In this document: positions 1 through 9,253 of the stretch, piece by piece
Position numbering within the stretch: the first letter of the stretch is position 1
How the letters are laid out: every line of letters begins with the position of its first letter
Assembly: GCF_007858275.1 (NCBI RefSeq)
Contig: NZ_VFEV01000035.1
Coordinates: forward strand, 1-64,000
Reading direction: 5' to 3'
DNA: 64,000 nt
Source: Pseudomonas proteolytica
GTDB lineage: Bacteria; Pseudomonadota; Gammaproteobacteria; Pseudomonadales; Pseudomonadaceae
The notes under the pieces: generated by a model
Databases searched by the model: none
Seen by the model: the letters and a program-made list of their open reading frames with translations, nothing else
What the model was told of the DNA's origin: nothing
Made by a program: the position numbers and the translations under genes

Positions 1-112
1 TCCTTATCGGCGCTTAGGGTAGAAAGGGCGGGACGAGAAGTCTCCCACGGTCCGTACTGGCTAGAGTCGGAATCGGGCTTTTAGTCGCCGCCCACCCCTT
101 CAAGTCTAAACA

Positions 113-136
113 TACAAGCGGGCTTGCCCGCGATAG
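113..136. repeat. Single REP-like half element at the left edge
   Basis: The core AGCGGGCTTGCCCGCGAT is shared with the REP doublets further right and lies just downstream of the HAD gene stop codon. No partner arm is seen inside the window. Bases 1-112 show no gene or clear motif. Confidence 0.5.
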
Positions 137-141
137 CCATC

Positions 142-801
142 TCACGCCCGCCGCAAAAACGCCTGATGCATCTCGTCCAACGTCTCAAAATGCCAGCGCG
201 GTTCTTCGGCACTCAACTCTTCAAAACTACCAAACCCATACCCCACCGCCGCCGCATCCAGCCCATTGCTGCGCGCGCCGATCAGGTCGTGCTTGCGGTC
301 GCCGATCATCAAGGTGCTGGCCGGATCCAGGCCTTCTTCGTGCATCAAGTGGGCGATCAATTCGACCTTGTTGGTACGGATACCGTCGAGCTCACTGCCG
401 TAGATCACCTTGAAGTGCTTGGCGAAATCGAAATGCCTGGCGATCTCCCGGGCAAATTCCCACGGCTTGGAGGTAGCCACATACAACTGGCGCCCCTGGC
501 CATTCAATTCTTCGAGGAGTGGCATGACCCCGTCAAACACGCGGTTTTCATAGAGCCCGGTGACTTTGAAGCGCTCGCGGTAGAAATTCACCGCCTCCCA
601 CGCGCGGGCCTCGTCGAAGTCGTAGAACTGCATAAAGGCCTGCAGCAGCGGCGGGCCGATAAAGTGCTCGAGTTTGGTCAGGTCTGGCTCATCGATACCC
701 AGCTTGGCCAGGGCGTACTGGATCGAACGGGTGATGCCTTCCCGTGGGTCGGTCAGGGTGCCGTCCAGGTCAAACAGAACAGTCTGGTAATCCAGGGTCA
801 T
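142..801 (-). CDS. HAD-superfamily hydrolase, phosphoglycolate phosphatase-like
   Basis: Soluble 219-residue phosphatase-type enzyme. Motif I DLDGTLTD spans residues 11-18 (nucleophile Asp11, acid/base Asp13), Thr110/Ser111 in VATSKPW fit motif II, Lys145 fits motif III, and GDRKHD at 167-172 is the acidic motif IV. The helical stretch between motifs I and II (about 20-90) fits a C1 cap, as in Gph-type phosphatases. The true substrate cannot be told from sequence; phosphoglycolate is only the family guess. The start ATG overlaps the stop of the upstream gamma-carbonic anhydrase gene by 4 bases, so the two are probably translationally coupled. An AAGGA lies about 8 bases before the start. Confidence 0.9.
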   Translation of the reverse strand: MTLDYQTVLFDLDGTLTDPREGITRSIQYALAKLGIDEPDLTKLEHFIGPPLLQAFMQFYDFDEARAWEAVNFYRERFKVTGLYENRVFDGVMPLLEELNGQGRQLYVATSKPWEFAREIARHFDFAKHFKVIYGSELDGIRTNKVELIAHLMHEEGLDPASTLMIGDRKHDLIGARSNGLDAAAVGYGFGSFEELSAEEPRWHFETLDEMHQAFLRRA

Positions 802-1340
802 TGGTCGAATCCTTCTGCCAGGTGCAGGTCCTTGAGCTTCACGTAGTTCGCGGCGCTGTAGGTGAAAAAGGTGCGTTCCTTGTCAGTCAGCGCGCGGATT
901 TGTTTAACCGGGCTACCCACATACAAAAAACCGCTTTCCAGTTTTTTGCCCGGCGGCACCAGGCTGCCGGCACCGATGATCACATCGTCCTCAACCCCCG
1001 CGCCGTCCATCACAATGCTGCCCATGCCGATCAGGATGCGACTGCCGACGCTGCAGCCATGCAGCATGACTTTGTGGGCGATGGTCACGTCGTCGCCGAT
1101 CAGCAGCGGGAAGCCGTCCGGGTTGAAGGGGCCGGCGTGGGTAATGTGCAGCACGCAGCCATCCTGCACGCTGGTGCGGGCACCGATGCGGATGCGGTGC
1201 ATGTCGCCGCGAATCACCGTCAGCGGCCAGACCGAGCTGTCTGCGCCGATTTCAACATCGCCGATCACCACCGCCGAAGCATCGACGAAAGCCCCGGCGC
1301 CGAGGGTTGGCGTGTGATTCTGATAGGTGCGAAGGGTCAC
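798..1340 (-). CDS. Gamma-class carbonic anhydrase family protein (left-handed beta-helix)
   Basis: A 180-residue hexapeptide-repeat protein of the YrdA/CaiE/PaaY group. Three candidate metal ligands fit the gamma-carbonic anhydrase pattern: His65 in GCVLH, and His89 and His94 in AHKVMLH (five residues apart, as in the archaeal enzyme Cam). Repeated I/V-G-x steps build the beta-helix. Cytoplasmic; the likely reaction is reversible CO2 hydration, though several family members have weak or unknown activity. The open frame extends upstream, but I place the start at a GTG (1340) preceded by GAGAGG, since residues before it do not resemble the family. It is divergent from prlC across about 100 bases and is coupled to the HAD gene downstream. 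Confidence 0.9.
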   Translation of the reverse strand: MTLRTYQNHTPTLGAGAFVDASAVVIGDVEIGADSSVWPLTVIRGDMHRIRIGARTSVQDGCVLHITHAGPFNPDGFPLLIGDDVTIAHKVMLHGCSVGSRILIGMGSIVMDGAGVEDDVIIGAGSLVPPGKKLESGFLYVGSPVKQIRALTDKERTFFTYSAANYVKLKDLHLAEGFDQ

Positions 1341-1441
1341 GATAGCCTCTCTCTGTTTGGTTGATAGCTGCGGTGGACGTTGATTGTAATTAAGATGGCC
1401 CCATCTTTGTCTTACCTGTTTCTTCAGCCAAGGTGCCAACC

Positions 1442-3493
1442 GTGAGCGCGAACAACCCTCTTTTGCAGTCCTACGACCTGCCGCCGTTCTCGGCGATCCG
1501 TGCCGAGCACGTCCAACCGGCCATTGAACAGATCCTGGCCGACAACCGCGTTGCCATCGAAGGCATCCTGCAAAGCCAGGGGAAAAATCCGACCTGGGCC
1601 GGCCTGGTCCTGGCCATGGACGAACTCAACGACCGCCTGGGCGCGGCGTGGAGCCCGGTCAGCCACCTGAATGCCGTGTGCAACAGCGCTGAATTGCGCC
1701 AAGCCTACGAGGCCTGCCTGCCGGCCTTGAGCGCCTACTCTACCGAGATGGGCCAGAACCGCGAGCTGTTCCAGGCGTTCGAAGCCCTGGCCAACAGCCC
1801 CGAAGCCGCCGGTTTTGATGTGGCGCAAAAAACCATCCTGGAGCACGCCCTGCGCGACTTCCGTCTGTCGGGTATCGACCTGCCGCCTGAGCAGCAGAAG
1901 CGCTACGCCGAAGTGCAAAGCAAATTGTCCGAACTGGGCAGCAAGTTCTCCAACCAGTTGCTCGACGCCACCCAGGCCTGGACCAAGCACGTCACCGACG
2001 AAGCCACCCTGGCCGGCCTGACCGATTCGGCCAAGGCGCAAATGGCTGCTGCGGCCCAGGCCAAAGGCCTCGATGGCTGGCTGATCACCCTGGAATTCCC
2101 CAGCTACTACGCGGTGATGACCTACGCCCACGACCGCGTGCTACGCGAAGAAGTCTACGCGGCCTACTGCACCCGCGCGTCGGACCAGGGCCCGAATGCC
2201 GGTCAGAACGATAACGGCCCGGTGATGGAACAGATCCTCGACCTGCGTCAGGAACTGGCCCAACTGCTCGGCTTCGCCTCCTTCTCCGAACTGAGCCTGG
2301 CCACCAAAATGGCCGAATCCAGCGACCAGGTACTGAGTTTCCTACGTGACCTGGCCAAGCGCAGCAAACCGTTCGCCACCCAGGACCTGCAGCAGCTCAA
2401 GGCCTACGCCGCCGAGCAAGGCTGCGCCGACCTGCAAAGCTGGGACAGCGGTTTCTACGGCGAAAAGCTGCGTGAACAGCGCTACAGCGTGTCCCAGGAA
2501 GCCCTGCGCGCCTACTTCCCGATCGACAAAGTGCTGGGTGGCCTGTTTGCCATTGTCCAGCGCCTTTACGGCATCGAGATCGCCGAGCAGACAGGCTTCG
2601 ATACCTGGCACCCGGATGTTCGCCTGTTCGAAATCAAGGAAAACGGCCAACACGTCGGCCGCTTCTTCTTCGACCTGTATGCCCGCGCCAACAAGCGTGG
2701 CGGTGCGTGGATGGACGGTGCCCGTGATCGCCGGCGTACCGCCGCAGGTACCTTGCAAAGCCCGGTGGCCAACCTGGTGTGCAACTTCACCCCGGCCGAC
2801 AGCGGCAAGCCTGCCCTGCTGACCCACGATGAAGTCACCACCCTGTTCCACGAATTCGGCCATGGCCTGCACCACCTGCTGACCCGCGTCGAACACGCGG
2901 GCGTGTCCGGTATCAATGGCGTGGCCTGGGATGCGGTGGAGTTGCCGAGCCAGTTCATGGAGAACTGGTGCTGGGAGCCGGAAGGCCTGGCGCTGATTTC
3001 CGGTCACTATGAAAGCGGCGAAGCACTGCCCCAGGACCTGCTGCAAAAAATGCTCGCGGCGAAGAACTTCCAGTCGGGGCTGATGATGGTGCGCCAACTG
3101 GAGTTCTCGCTGTTTGACTTTGAGCTGCATGCTACCCACGGCGATGGCCGCAGCGTGGCCCAGGTACTCGAAGGCATCCGTGACGAAGTGTCCGTAATGC
3201 GTCCACCCGCCTACAACCGCTTCCCCAACAGCTTCGCGCATATCTTCGCCGGCGGTTATGCGGCGGGGTACTACAGCTACAAGTGGGCCGAAGTGTTGTC
3301 GGCGGATGCCTTCTCCAAGTTTGAAGAAGACGGCGTGCTCAACGCCGAAACCGGCCGTGCCTTCCGCGAGGCGATCCTGGCCCGTGGTGGTTCCCAGGCG
3401 CCGATGGTGTTGTTCGTCGACTTCCGCGGACGCGCACCGTCGATTGACGCACTCTTGCGCCACAGCGGCCTGAGTGAGGACGCGGCAGCATGA
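1442..3493 (+). CDS. prlC: Oligopeptidase A, M3 family zinc metallopeptidase
   Basis: Cytoplasmic thimet-type oligopeptidase of 683 residues that degrades short peptides, including cleaved signal peptides. The zinc motif HEFGH is at residues 470-474, in the expected C-terminal third; the third ligand is expected in the E-x-PSQFMENW region that follows. Length matches the family (about 680). Two in-frame GTG starts exist, at 1433 and 1442; I chose 1442 because SANNPLLQ is the usual N-terminus in Pseudomonas. The stop overlaps the start of the zinc-ribbon gene (ATGA), a two-gene operon that ends in a REP doublet plus T-run. Confidence 0.95.
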   Translation: MSANNPLLQSYDLPPFSAIRAEHVQPAIEQILADNRVAIEGILQSQGKNPTWAGLVLAMDELNDRLGAAWSPVSHLNAVCNSAELRQAYEACLPALSAYSTEMGQNRELFQAFEALANSPEAAGFDVAQKTILEHALRDFRLSGIDLPPEQQKRYAEVQSKLSELGSKFSNQLLDATQAWTKHVTDEATLAGLTDSAKAQMAAAAQAKGLDGWLITLEFPSYYAVMTYAHDRVLREEVYAAYCTRASDQGPNAGQNDNGPVMEQILDLRQELAQLLGFASFSELSLATKMAESSDQVLSFLRDLAKRSKPFATQDLQQLKAYAAEQGCADLQSWDSGFYGEKLREQRYSVSQEALRAYFPIDKVLGGLFAIVQRLYGIEIAEQTGFDTWHPDVRLFEIKENGQHVGRFFFDLYARANKRGGAWMDGARDRRRTAAGTLQSPVANLVCNFTPADSGKPALLTHDEVTTLFHEFGHGLHHLLTRVEHAGVSGINGVAWDAVELPSQFMENWCWEPEGLALISGHYESGEALPQDLLQKMLAAKNFQSGLMMVRQLEFSLFDFELHATHGDGRSVAQVLEGIRDEVSVMRPPAYNRFPNSFAHIFAGGYAAGYYSYKWAEVLSADAFSKFEEDGVLNAETGRAFREAILARGGSQAPMVLFVDFRGRAPSIDALLRHSGLSEDAAA

Positions 3494-3765
3494 GTGACGG
3501 GCCTGTGATCACCAAAAAGCAATTTATCGCCGGCGCCGTGTGCCCGGCGTGCAGCGAGCCGGACAAGTTGAAGATGTGGACCGAAGACAGCGTGCCCCAT
3601 CGCGAATGCGTGGCCTGCGGTTATACCGACACGCTCAACGACCAAGGTTTGTCGGTGCCCAAGGAATTGGGCACGCGGGTCAATACCTCGGCGTTGAAAG
3701 CACCCGCGGATCCCAAGGTGCAGGCGGTACAGTTCTTCCCTAATCCGAAGCTGAAAAAAGACTAA
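3490..3765 (+). CDS. YheV-type putative zinc-ribbon protein
   Basis: Small 91-residue cytoplasmic protein with one zinc ribbon: a CPAC knuckle near residue 18 and a CVAC knuckle near residue 39. The C-terminal part is basic and unstructured-looking. YheV homologs are commonly found directly after prlC, as here, and their function is not known. The ATG overlaps the prlC stop codon, so translation is probably coupled. Confidence 0.88.
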   Translation: MSDGPVITKKQFIAGAVCPACSEPDKLKMWTEDSVPHRECVACGYTDTLNDQGLSVPKELGTRVNTSALKAPADPKVQAVQFFPNPKLKKD

Positions 3766-3783
3766 AGAAGCTACGCCAACCAC

Positions 3784-3893
3784 TGTAGGAGCGAGCTTGC
3801 TCGCGAAGATCGTTAACGATAACGCGTTCATTCCGGATGAACGCGGCGTCCTTGAGGTTTTCGCGAGCAGGCTCGCTCCTACATTTTTTTTGC
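3784..3893. repeat. REP doublet (REPIN), GTAGGAGCGAGC family
   Basis: Inverted arms TGTAGGAGCGAGCTTGCTCG and the reverse complement of its near copy flank a short loop that contains CGTTAACGATAACGCG. A run of Ts follows the right arm at 3894, so the element can also serve as the terminator of prlC-yheV. Confidence 0.9.
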
Positions 3894-4035
3894 GCGCATT
3901 TCTCGATTTTCCTGGCTGAAACGATTCCTTCATTACTTAGCCTGCTATCATTTGTAACTATTCATTGCTATCAAAACGACAAGCCGCTCCACGAAGCGAC
4001 TGCTTAAACCCGTGACTACATGATGAGGTGCCACC

Positions 4036-4788
4036 ATGTCTGATCAAGATCGAGACAACCCCCGGCGTGACTTTTTGCGCAAATCCTTGACCTTGATCCC
4101 GGTGGTCACGGTTGCCAGTACCGGCCTTGGCGGCTCGATGCTGATGGCCACGCCTGAACCTGCCCAAGCCAGCCCGGCCAAGGCACCCGCCAGTGAAAAG
4201 GCCTACGAGCCCAGCTACTTCACCGCCGAGGAATGGGCGTTTATCAACGCCGCCGTCGCGCGCTTGATTCCTGCCGATGCCCAAGGCCCGGGCGCCCTGG
4301 AAGCCGGTGCGCCGCAATACATCGACCGCCAGATGAACACCCCTTACGCCAGCGGTGCCCTGTGGTTTATGCAAGGCCCGTTCAATGCCGACGCGCCGCC
4401 CGAGATGGGCTGGCAGAGCAAGCTGGTGCCCAAGGAGATCTATCGCCTGGGTATTGCTGCCACGGATTCCTGGTCGAAAGCGTTCAACGGTAAAACATTT
4501 GCCGGGCAAGACAGCGCTACCCAGGATGATTTGCTGCGTCGCCTGGAGGCTGGTGGTGCGGAAACCGGCGAGCATTTCGCGGCGGTCCCACCGAAGATTT
4601 TCTTCAACTTGTTGCTGCAAAACACCAAGGAGGGGTTCTTCTGCGACCCGATCCACGGCGGCAACAAAGGCATGGTTGGCTGGACCATGATCGGCTTCCC
4701 CGGCGCCCGCGCCGATTTCATGGATTGGGTTGAACGCAACGAGCAATACCCCTTCCCGGCTGTTTCCATCCGTGGCGAGAGGGCATAA
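4036..4788 (+). CDS. Gluconate 2-dehydrogenase subunit 3 family protein (Tat-exported)
   Basis: 250-residue small subunit of a membrane-bound FAD-dependent gluconate 2-dehydrogenase-type complex. A twin-arginine signal with RRDFLRK at residues 10-16 and a hydrophobic stretch to about 33 predicts folded export to the periplasm, carrying the cofactor-bearing partner with it. The next two genes encode the GMC flavoprotein and a triheme cytochrome c, the standard order for these operons. The substrate could be gluconate or another sugar acid such as 2-ketogluconate; sequence alone does not decide. Confidence 0.9.
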   Translation: MSDQDRDNPRRDFLRKSLTLIPVVTVASTGLGGSMLMATPEPAQASPAKAPASEKAYEPSYFTAEEWAFINAAVARLIPADAQGPGALEAGAPQYIDRQMNTPYASGALWFMQGPFNADAPPEMGWQSKLVPKEIYRLGIAATDSWSKAFNGKTFAGQDSATQDDLLRRLEAGGAETGEHFAAVPPKIFFNLLLQNTKEGFFCDPIHGGNKGMVGWTMIGFPGARADFMDWVERNEQYPFPAVSIRGERA

Positions 4789-4790
4789 GC

Positions 4791-6575
4791 GTGGCGACCA
4801 TCATGAAGAAAGTCGATGCAGTGATCGTTGGCTTTGGCTGGACTGGCGCGATCATGGCCAAGGAGCTGACCGAAGCAGGCTTGCACGTGGTAGCGCTGGA
4901 GCGCGGCCCGATGCAGGACACCTACCCGGACGGTAACTACCCACAGGTGATCGATGAACTGACCTACAGCGTGCGTAAAAAACTCTTCCAGGACATCTCC
5001 AAGGAAACCGTGACCATTCGCCATAGCGTGAATGACATTGCCTTGCCCAACCGGCAGTTGGGCGCGTTTTTACCGGGCAATGGCGTGGGCGGCGCGGGCC
5101 TGCACTGGTCGGGCGTGCATTTTCGGGTGGACCCTATCGAGTTGCGCATGCGCAGCCATTACGAAGAGCGCTACGGGAAAAACTTCATTCCCAAGGACAT
5201 GACCATCCAGGACTTCGGCGTCAGCTACGAAGAGCTGGAACCGTTCTTTGACTACGCCGAAAAAGTCTTCGGCACCTCCGGCCAGGCCTGGACCGTAAAA
5301 GGCCAGTTGGTGGGTGAAGGCAAGGGCGGTAACCCTTATGCGCCGGATCGCTCCAGCCATTTCCCACTGGAGTCGCAGAAAAATACCTACTCGGCGCAAC
5401 TGTTCCAGAAAGCTGCCGCCGATGTGGGCTACAAACCCTACAACCTGCCGTCGGCCAATACCTCGGGGCCCTACACCAACCCCTATGGCGCGCAGATGGG
5501 GCCGTGCAACTTCTGTGGTTTTTGCAGTGGGTATGTCTGCTACATGTACTCCAAGGCATCGCCCAACGTGAATATCCTGCCAGCGTTGCGCCAGGTGCCG
5601 AACTTTGAGCTGCGGCCCAATTCCCACGTGCTCAAGGTTAATCTCGACAGCACCAAGCGCAAGGCCACCGGCGTGACCTACATCGACGCCCAGGGCCGCG
5701 AGATCGAGCAACCGGCGGATCTGGTGATTCTCGGCGCCTTCCAGTTCCACAACGTGCGCCTGATGCTGCTCTCGGGCATCGGCAAGCCCTACGACCCGAT
5801 CACGGGCGAAGGGGTGGTGGGCAAGAACTTCGCCTACCAGAACATGGCCACCATCAAGGCCTACTTCGATAAAGACGTGCACACCAACAACTTCATCGGC
5901 GCCGGCGGCAACGGCGTGGCGGTGGACGATTTCAACGCCGACAACTTCGACCATGGGCCCCATGGCTTTGTCGGAGGCTCGCCGATGTGGGTCAACCAGG
6001 CGGGCAGCCGACCGATTGCCGGTACCTCCAACCCACCGGGCACGCCGGCCTGGGGCAGCGCGTGGAAGCGCGCAACGGCCGATTACTACACCCACCAGGT
6101 GTCGATGGATGCCCACGGCGCCCATCAGTCCTACAGGGGCAACTACCTCGATCTGGATCCGGTTTACCGTGATGCCTACGGCCTGCCGTTGCTGCGCATG
6201 ACCTTCGACTGGCAGGAAAACGACATCAAGATGAACCGCTTCATGGTCGAGAAAATGGGCAAGATCGCTGAGGCGATGAACCCCAAGGCGATTGCCGTGC
6301 TCGGCAAAAAAGTCGGCGAACACTTCAATACCGCGTCCTACCAGACCACCCACCTCAATGGCGGCGCGATCATGGGTACCGACCCGAAGACCAGCGCGTT
6401 GAACCGCTACTTGCAGTGCTGGGATGTACACAACGTGTTTGTCCCGGGCGCATCTGCTTTCCCACAAGGCCTGGGCTACAACCCTACGGGCCTGGTGGCG
6501 GCGTTGACCTACTGGTCGGCCCGAGCGATTCGCGAGCAGTACTTGAAAAACCCCGGCCCGCTGGTTCAGGCATAA
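4791..6575 (+). CDS. GMC-family FAD oxidoreductase, gluconate 2-dehydrogenase large subunit type
   Basis: 594-residue catalytic subunit. The dinucleotide-binding motif GFGWTG is at residues 14-19 and the GMC C-terminal signature with TTHLNGGAIMG and PGASAFPQGLGYNPTG is near the end. A Cys-rich stretch (CNFCGFCSGYVC, near residue 240) could carry extra disulfides or a cofactor and is seen in this subgroup. There is no signal peptide; export should occur with the Tat subunit encoded just upstream. I kept the GTG start at 4791, which has GAGAGGG 7 bases upstream; the ATG four codons later lacks a binding site. It would pass electrons to the triheme cytochrome. Confidence 0.9.
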   Translation: MATIMKKVDAVIVGFGWTGAIMAKELTEAGLHVVALERGPMQDTYPDGNYPQVIDELTYSVRKKLFQDISKETVTIRHSVNDIALPNRQLGAFLPGNGVGGAGLHWSGVHFRVDPIELRMRSHYEERYGKNFIPKDMTIQDFGVSYEELEPFFDYAEKVFGTSGQAWTVKGQLVGEGKGGNPYAPDRSSHFPLESQKNTYSAQLFQKAAADVGYKPYNLPSANTSGPYTNPYGAQMGPCNFCGFCSGYVCYMYSKASPNVNILPALRQVPNFELRPNSHVLKVNLDSTKRKATGVTYIDAQGREIEQPADLVILGAFQFHNVRLMLLSGIGKPYDPITGEGVVGKNFAYQNMATIKAYFDKDVHTNNFIGAGGNGVAVDDFNADNFDHGPHGFVGGSPMWVNQAGSRPIAGTSNPPGTPAWGSAWKRATADYYTHQVSMDAHGAHQSYRGNYLDLDPVYRDAYGLPLLRMTFDWQENDIKMNRFMVEKMGKIAEAMNPKAIAVLGKKVGEHFNTASYQTTHLNGGAIMGTDPKTSALNRYLQCWDVHNVFVPGASAFPQGLGYNPTGLVAALTYWSARAIREQYLKNPGPLVQA

Positions 6576-6587
6576 GGAGCGACGATC

Positions 6588-7886
6588 ATGAAAGCATTTG
6601 TTATCGCGACCCTGGCCTTGTTCAGCAGTTGCTCGGTGAGCGCCGCGCAAGCCGATTTGATCAAACAAGGCGAATACCTGGCCCGCGCCGGTGACTGCGT
6701 GGCCTGCCATACGGCCAAGGGCGGCAAGCCGTTTGCCGGTGGGCTGCCGATGGAAACCCCGATCGGCGTGATCTACTCCACCAACATCACCCCGGACAAA
6801 ACCGGCCTGGGGGACTACAGCTTTGAAGACTTCGACAAGGCCGTGCGCCATGGCGTCGCCAAAAGCGGTAGTACCCTTTACCCGGCAATGCCCTACCCGT
6901 CTTATGCACGTGTCAGCGAAACCGACATGCAGGCGCTGTATGCGTACTTTATGAAAGGTGTGGAACCGGTCGCCCAGGCGAACCAGGACAGTGATATTCC
7001 CTGGCCCTTGAGCATGCGCTGGCCCCTGGCGGCGTGGCGCTGGATGTTCGCGCCCGAGGTGGCGGACTATCAGGCCCCGGCCGATGCCGACCCGGTGATC
7101 AGCCGTGGCGCCTACCTGGTGGAAGGCCTGGGTCACTGCGGCGCTTGCCATACCCCGCGGGCCCTGACCATGCAGGAAAAGGCCCTTAGCGCGGCGGACG
7201 GGGCGGCGTTCCTGTCCGGCAGTGCGCCACTGGAAGGCTGGATCGCCAAAAGCCTGCGCGGCGACCACAAGGACGGCCTGGGCAGTTGGAGCGAAGAGCA
7301 GCTGGTGCAGTTTCTCAAGACCGGTCGCAGTGATCGCAGCGCGGTGTTTGGCGGTATGAGCGATGTTGTAGTCCATAGCATGCAGTACATGTCTGAAGAC
7401 GACCTGACAGCTATCGCCCGTTACCTCAAGAGCCTGCCGGCAGTCGACCCCAAGGATCAGCCGCACCAATACGACAAGCAGGTGGCCGAGGCGCTGTGGA
7501 AGGGCGATGACAGCAAGCCAGGCGCCGCGGTGTACATCGACAACTGCGCGGCCTGCCACCGTACCGACGGCCATGGCTACACCCGGGTGTTCCCGGCGCT
7601 GGCGGGCAACCCGGTGTTGCAGACGGCAGATGCCACGTCGCTGATCAACATTGTGTTGAAGGGCGGCACTCTGCCGGCCACTCACGCCGCGCCTTCGACC
7701 TTCACCATGCCGGCGTTTGCCTGGCGCTTGTCGGATCAGGAAGTGGCGGATGTGGTCAGCTTTATCCGTGGCAGTTGGGGTAACCAGGGCGCGCCGGTGA
7801 AGGCCGGCGAAGTCGCCGACCTGCGCAAGAGCGATCAACACAGCACCTCGGGCGACGATCTGGGGCAAGTGACCACGAGTCACTGA
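6588..7886 (+). CDS. Triheme cytochrome c, gluconate 2-dehydrogenase cytochrome subunit type
   Basis: 432-residue periplasmic or membrane-attached cytochrome with a Sec signal peptide (about 1-22) and three heme c sites: CVACH 37-41, CGACH 184-188 and CAACH 320-324. This three-domain layout is that of the cytochrome subunits of gluconate, sorbitol and alcohol dehydrogenases, which feed electrons from periplasmic sugar oxidation to ubiquinone or the terminal oxidase. AAGGAG sits 8 bases before the ATG. It is the last gene of the operon. Confidence 0.92.
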   Translation: MKAFVIATLALFSSCSVSAAQADLIKQGEYLARAGDCVACHTAKGGKPFAGGLPMETPIGVIYSTNITPDKTGLGDYSFEDFDKAVRHGVAKSGSTLYPAMPYPSYARVSETDMQALYAYFMKGVEPVAQANQDSDIPWPLSMRWPLAAWRWMFAPEVADYQAPADADPVISRGAYLVEGLGHCGACHTPRALTMQEKALSAADGAAFLSGSAPLEGWIAKSLRGDHKDGLGSWSEEQLVQFLKTGRSDRSAVFGGMSDVVVHSMQYMSEDDLTAIARYLKSLPAVDPKDQPHQYDKQVAEALWKGDDSKPGAAVYIDNCAACHRTDGHGYTRVFPALAGNPVLQTADATSLINIVLKGGTLPATHAAPSTFTMPAFAWRLSDQEVADVVSFIRGSWGNQGAPVKAGEVADLRKSDQHSTSGDDLGQVTTSH

Positions 7887-7929
7887 TTCAGGCTTTGCCG
7901 CCCAACGGCACTGGTCAGATACGCTGAGC

Positions 7930-7959
7930 CTCGATACTGTATATAAAAACAGTATCGAG
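7930..7959. promoter_or_regulatory. LexA (SOS) box overlapping the translation start region
   Basis: Perfect inverted repeat with 11-base arms CTCGATACTGT and ACAGTATCGAG around ATATAAAA. The core matches the CTGT-N8-ACAG LexA consensus exactly. The right arm contains the GAGG that serves as ribosome binding site for the gene starting at 7968. Confidence 0.92.
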
Positions 7960-7967
7960 GCGCTTTC

Positions 7968-9026
7968 ATGTCCACTCCTCTACCGCCGCGTGGGCGAGGC
8001 ACCGCCACCAACCTGCACAATCGCTTCGCGCCCACGGTCAGTGTGGCCGAGGACGATGGTTGGTATCAGGAAGTGCCGCCGACCCAGGGTACCGAAGTGC
8101 GCATCGAGACGGCGAAGACCATCATCACCCGCAATACCTCGCCAGACCTGCCGTTCGATCGCTCCATCAACCCTTACCGGGGCTGTGAGCATGGTTGTAT
8201 TTATTGTTATGCGCGGCCCAGTCATGCCTATTGGGACATGTCCCCGGGCCTGGACTTCGAAACCAAGCTGATCGCCAAGAGCAACGCCGCCGAGGTGCTG
8301 GAGCAGCAATTGTCCAAGCCCGGCTATGTGTGTGCGCCGATTAACCTGGGTTCCAACACGGACCCGTACCAGCCCATCGAGCGCGAGTACAAGATCACCC
8401 GGCAAACCCTGGAGGTGCTGCTGCGCTATCGTCACCCGGTGACTATCGTGACCAAGGGTTCGTTGATCCTGCGTGACCTGGACCTGCTCACGGAGCTGGC
8501 CCGCCAGCGGCTGGTAGCGGTGATGATCAGCCTTACCAGCCTGGACGATGAACTCAAGCGCATCCTGGAGCCCCGTGCGGCGGCGCCCAAGGCGCGTTTG
8601 CGGGCGATCCGGGTGATGCGTCAGGCGGGTATCCCGGTAGGCGTGCTGTGTTCGCCGATGATTCCGATGATCAATGACAGCGAACTGGAAAGCCTGCTCG
8701 CCGAGGCCCACGCCGCCGGGGCACAGAGCGCCGCCTATATGATGCTGCGCCTGCCCCTTGAGGTGGCGCCACTGTTCGAGGAGTGGCTGGCGGCCCATTA
8801 CCCGCAACGGGCGGCCCATGTGATGAGCCTGGTACGCCAGGTGCGCGGGGGCGAAGTCTATGACAGCCGCTTCGGTGTGCGCATGCGCGGTGAGGGGCCG
8901 TTTGCCGACCTGCTGGCGCAACGATTTGCCAAGGCGATCAAGCGCTTGGGGCTGGACCGACGGGAAGGCTTCAACCTCGATTGCAGTGCATTCTGTCCGC
9001 CCGGCAGGCAGCTGGCTTTGTTGTAG
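7968..9026 (+). CDS. PA0069-family radical SAM protein, SOS-controlled
   Basis: 352-residue radical S-adenosylmethionine enzyme. Cys73, Cys77 and Cys80 (CEHGCIYC) form the 4Fe-4S binding motif. The frame resembles SplB-like and Rv2578c-like proteins of unknown reaction. The LexA box directly upstream predicts DNA-damage induction; from memory, the P. aeruginosa homolog PA0069 belongs to the LexA regulon. The SOS link and the distant similarity to spore photoproduct lyase make a nucleic-acid repair role plausible, but this is inference. It stands alone, not in an operon. Confidence 0.9.
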   Translation: MSTPLPPRGRGTATNLHNRFAPTVSVAEDDGWYQEVPPTQGTEVRIETAKTIITRNTSPDLPFDRSINPYRGCEHGCIYCYARPSHAYWDMSPGLDFETKLIAKSNAAEVLEQQLSKPGYVCAPINLGSNTDPYQPIEREYKITRQTLEVLLRYRHPVTIVTKGSLILRDLDLLTELARQRLVAVMISLTSLDDELKRILEPRAAAPKARLRAIRVMRQAGIPVGVLCSPMIPMINDSELESLLAEAHAAGAQSAAYMMLRLPLEVAPLFEEWLAAHYPQRAAHVMSLVRQVRGGEVYDSRFGVRMRGEGPFADLLAQRFAKAIKRLGLDRREGFNLDCSAFCPPGRQLALL

Positions 9027-9253
9027 ACTGATACAAATGCGCGCACTGCCCAGCCAGGGTAGTCGCGTTTTGACATCACTGAAACCCGCGAGATAGAGCG
9101 GTTGATTCAGTTTGAGTTAAGTTTTGGCAGGTACCTTGTTCATCGAGTGACTGGTGGGTCTGCGTCGCGGCTGGTGTGGTTTTCCAATTATTGCAATGGT
9201 CGCGCGCCAAACTGAACTGCAACACTCCCCTGCTCCAACTACGAGGATGAATC

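Noticed and set aside
5070..7883. 937-codon open frame on the minus strand across the GMC and cytochrome genes
   Set aside because: It is antisense to two genes with clear domains and heme motifs and arises from high GC3; the translation is Arg/His/Gly-rich with no family features.
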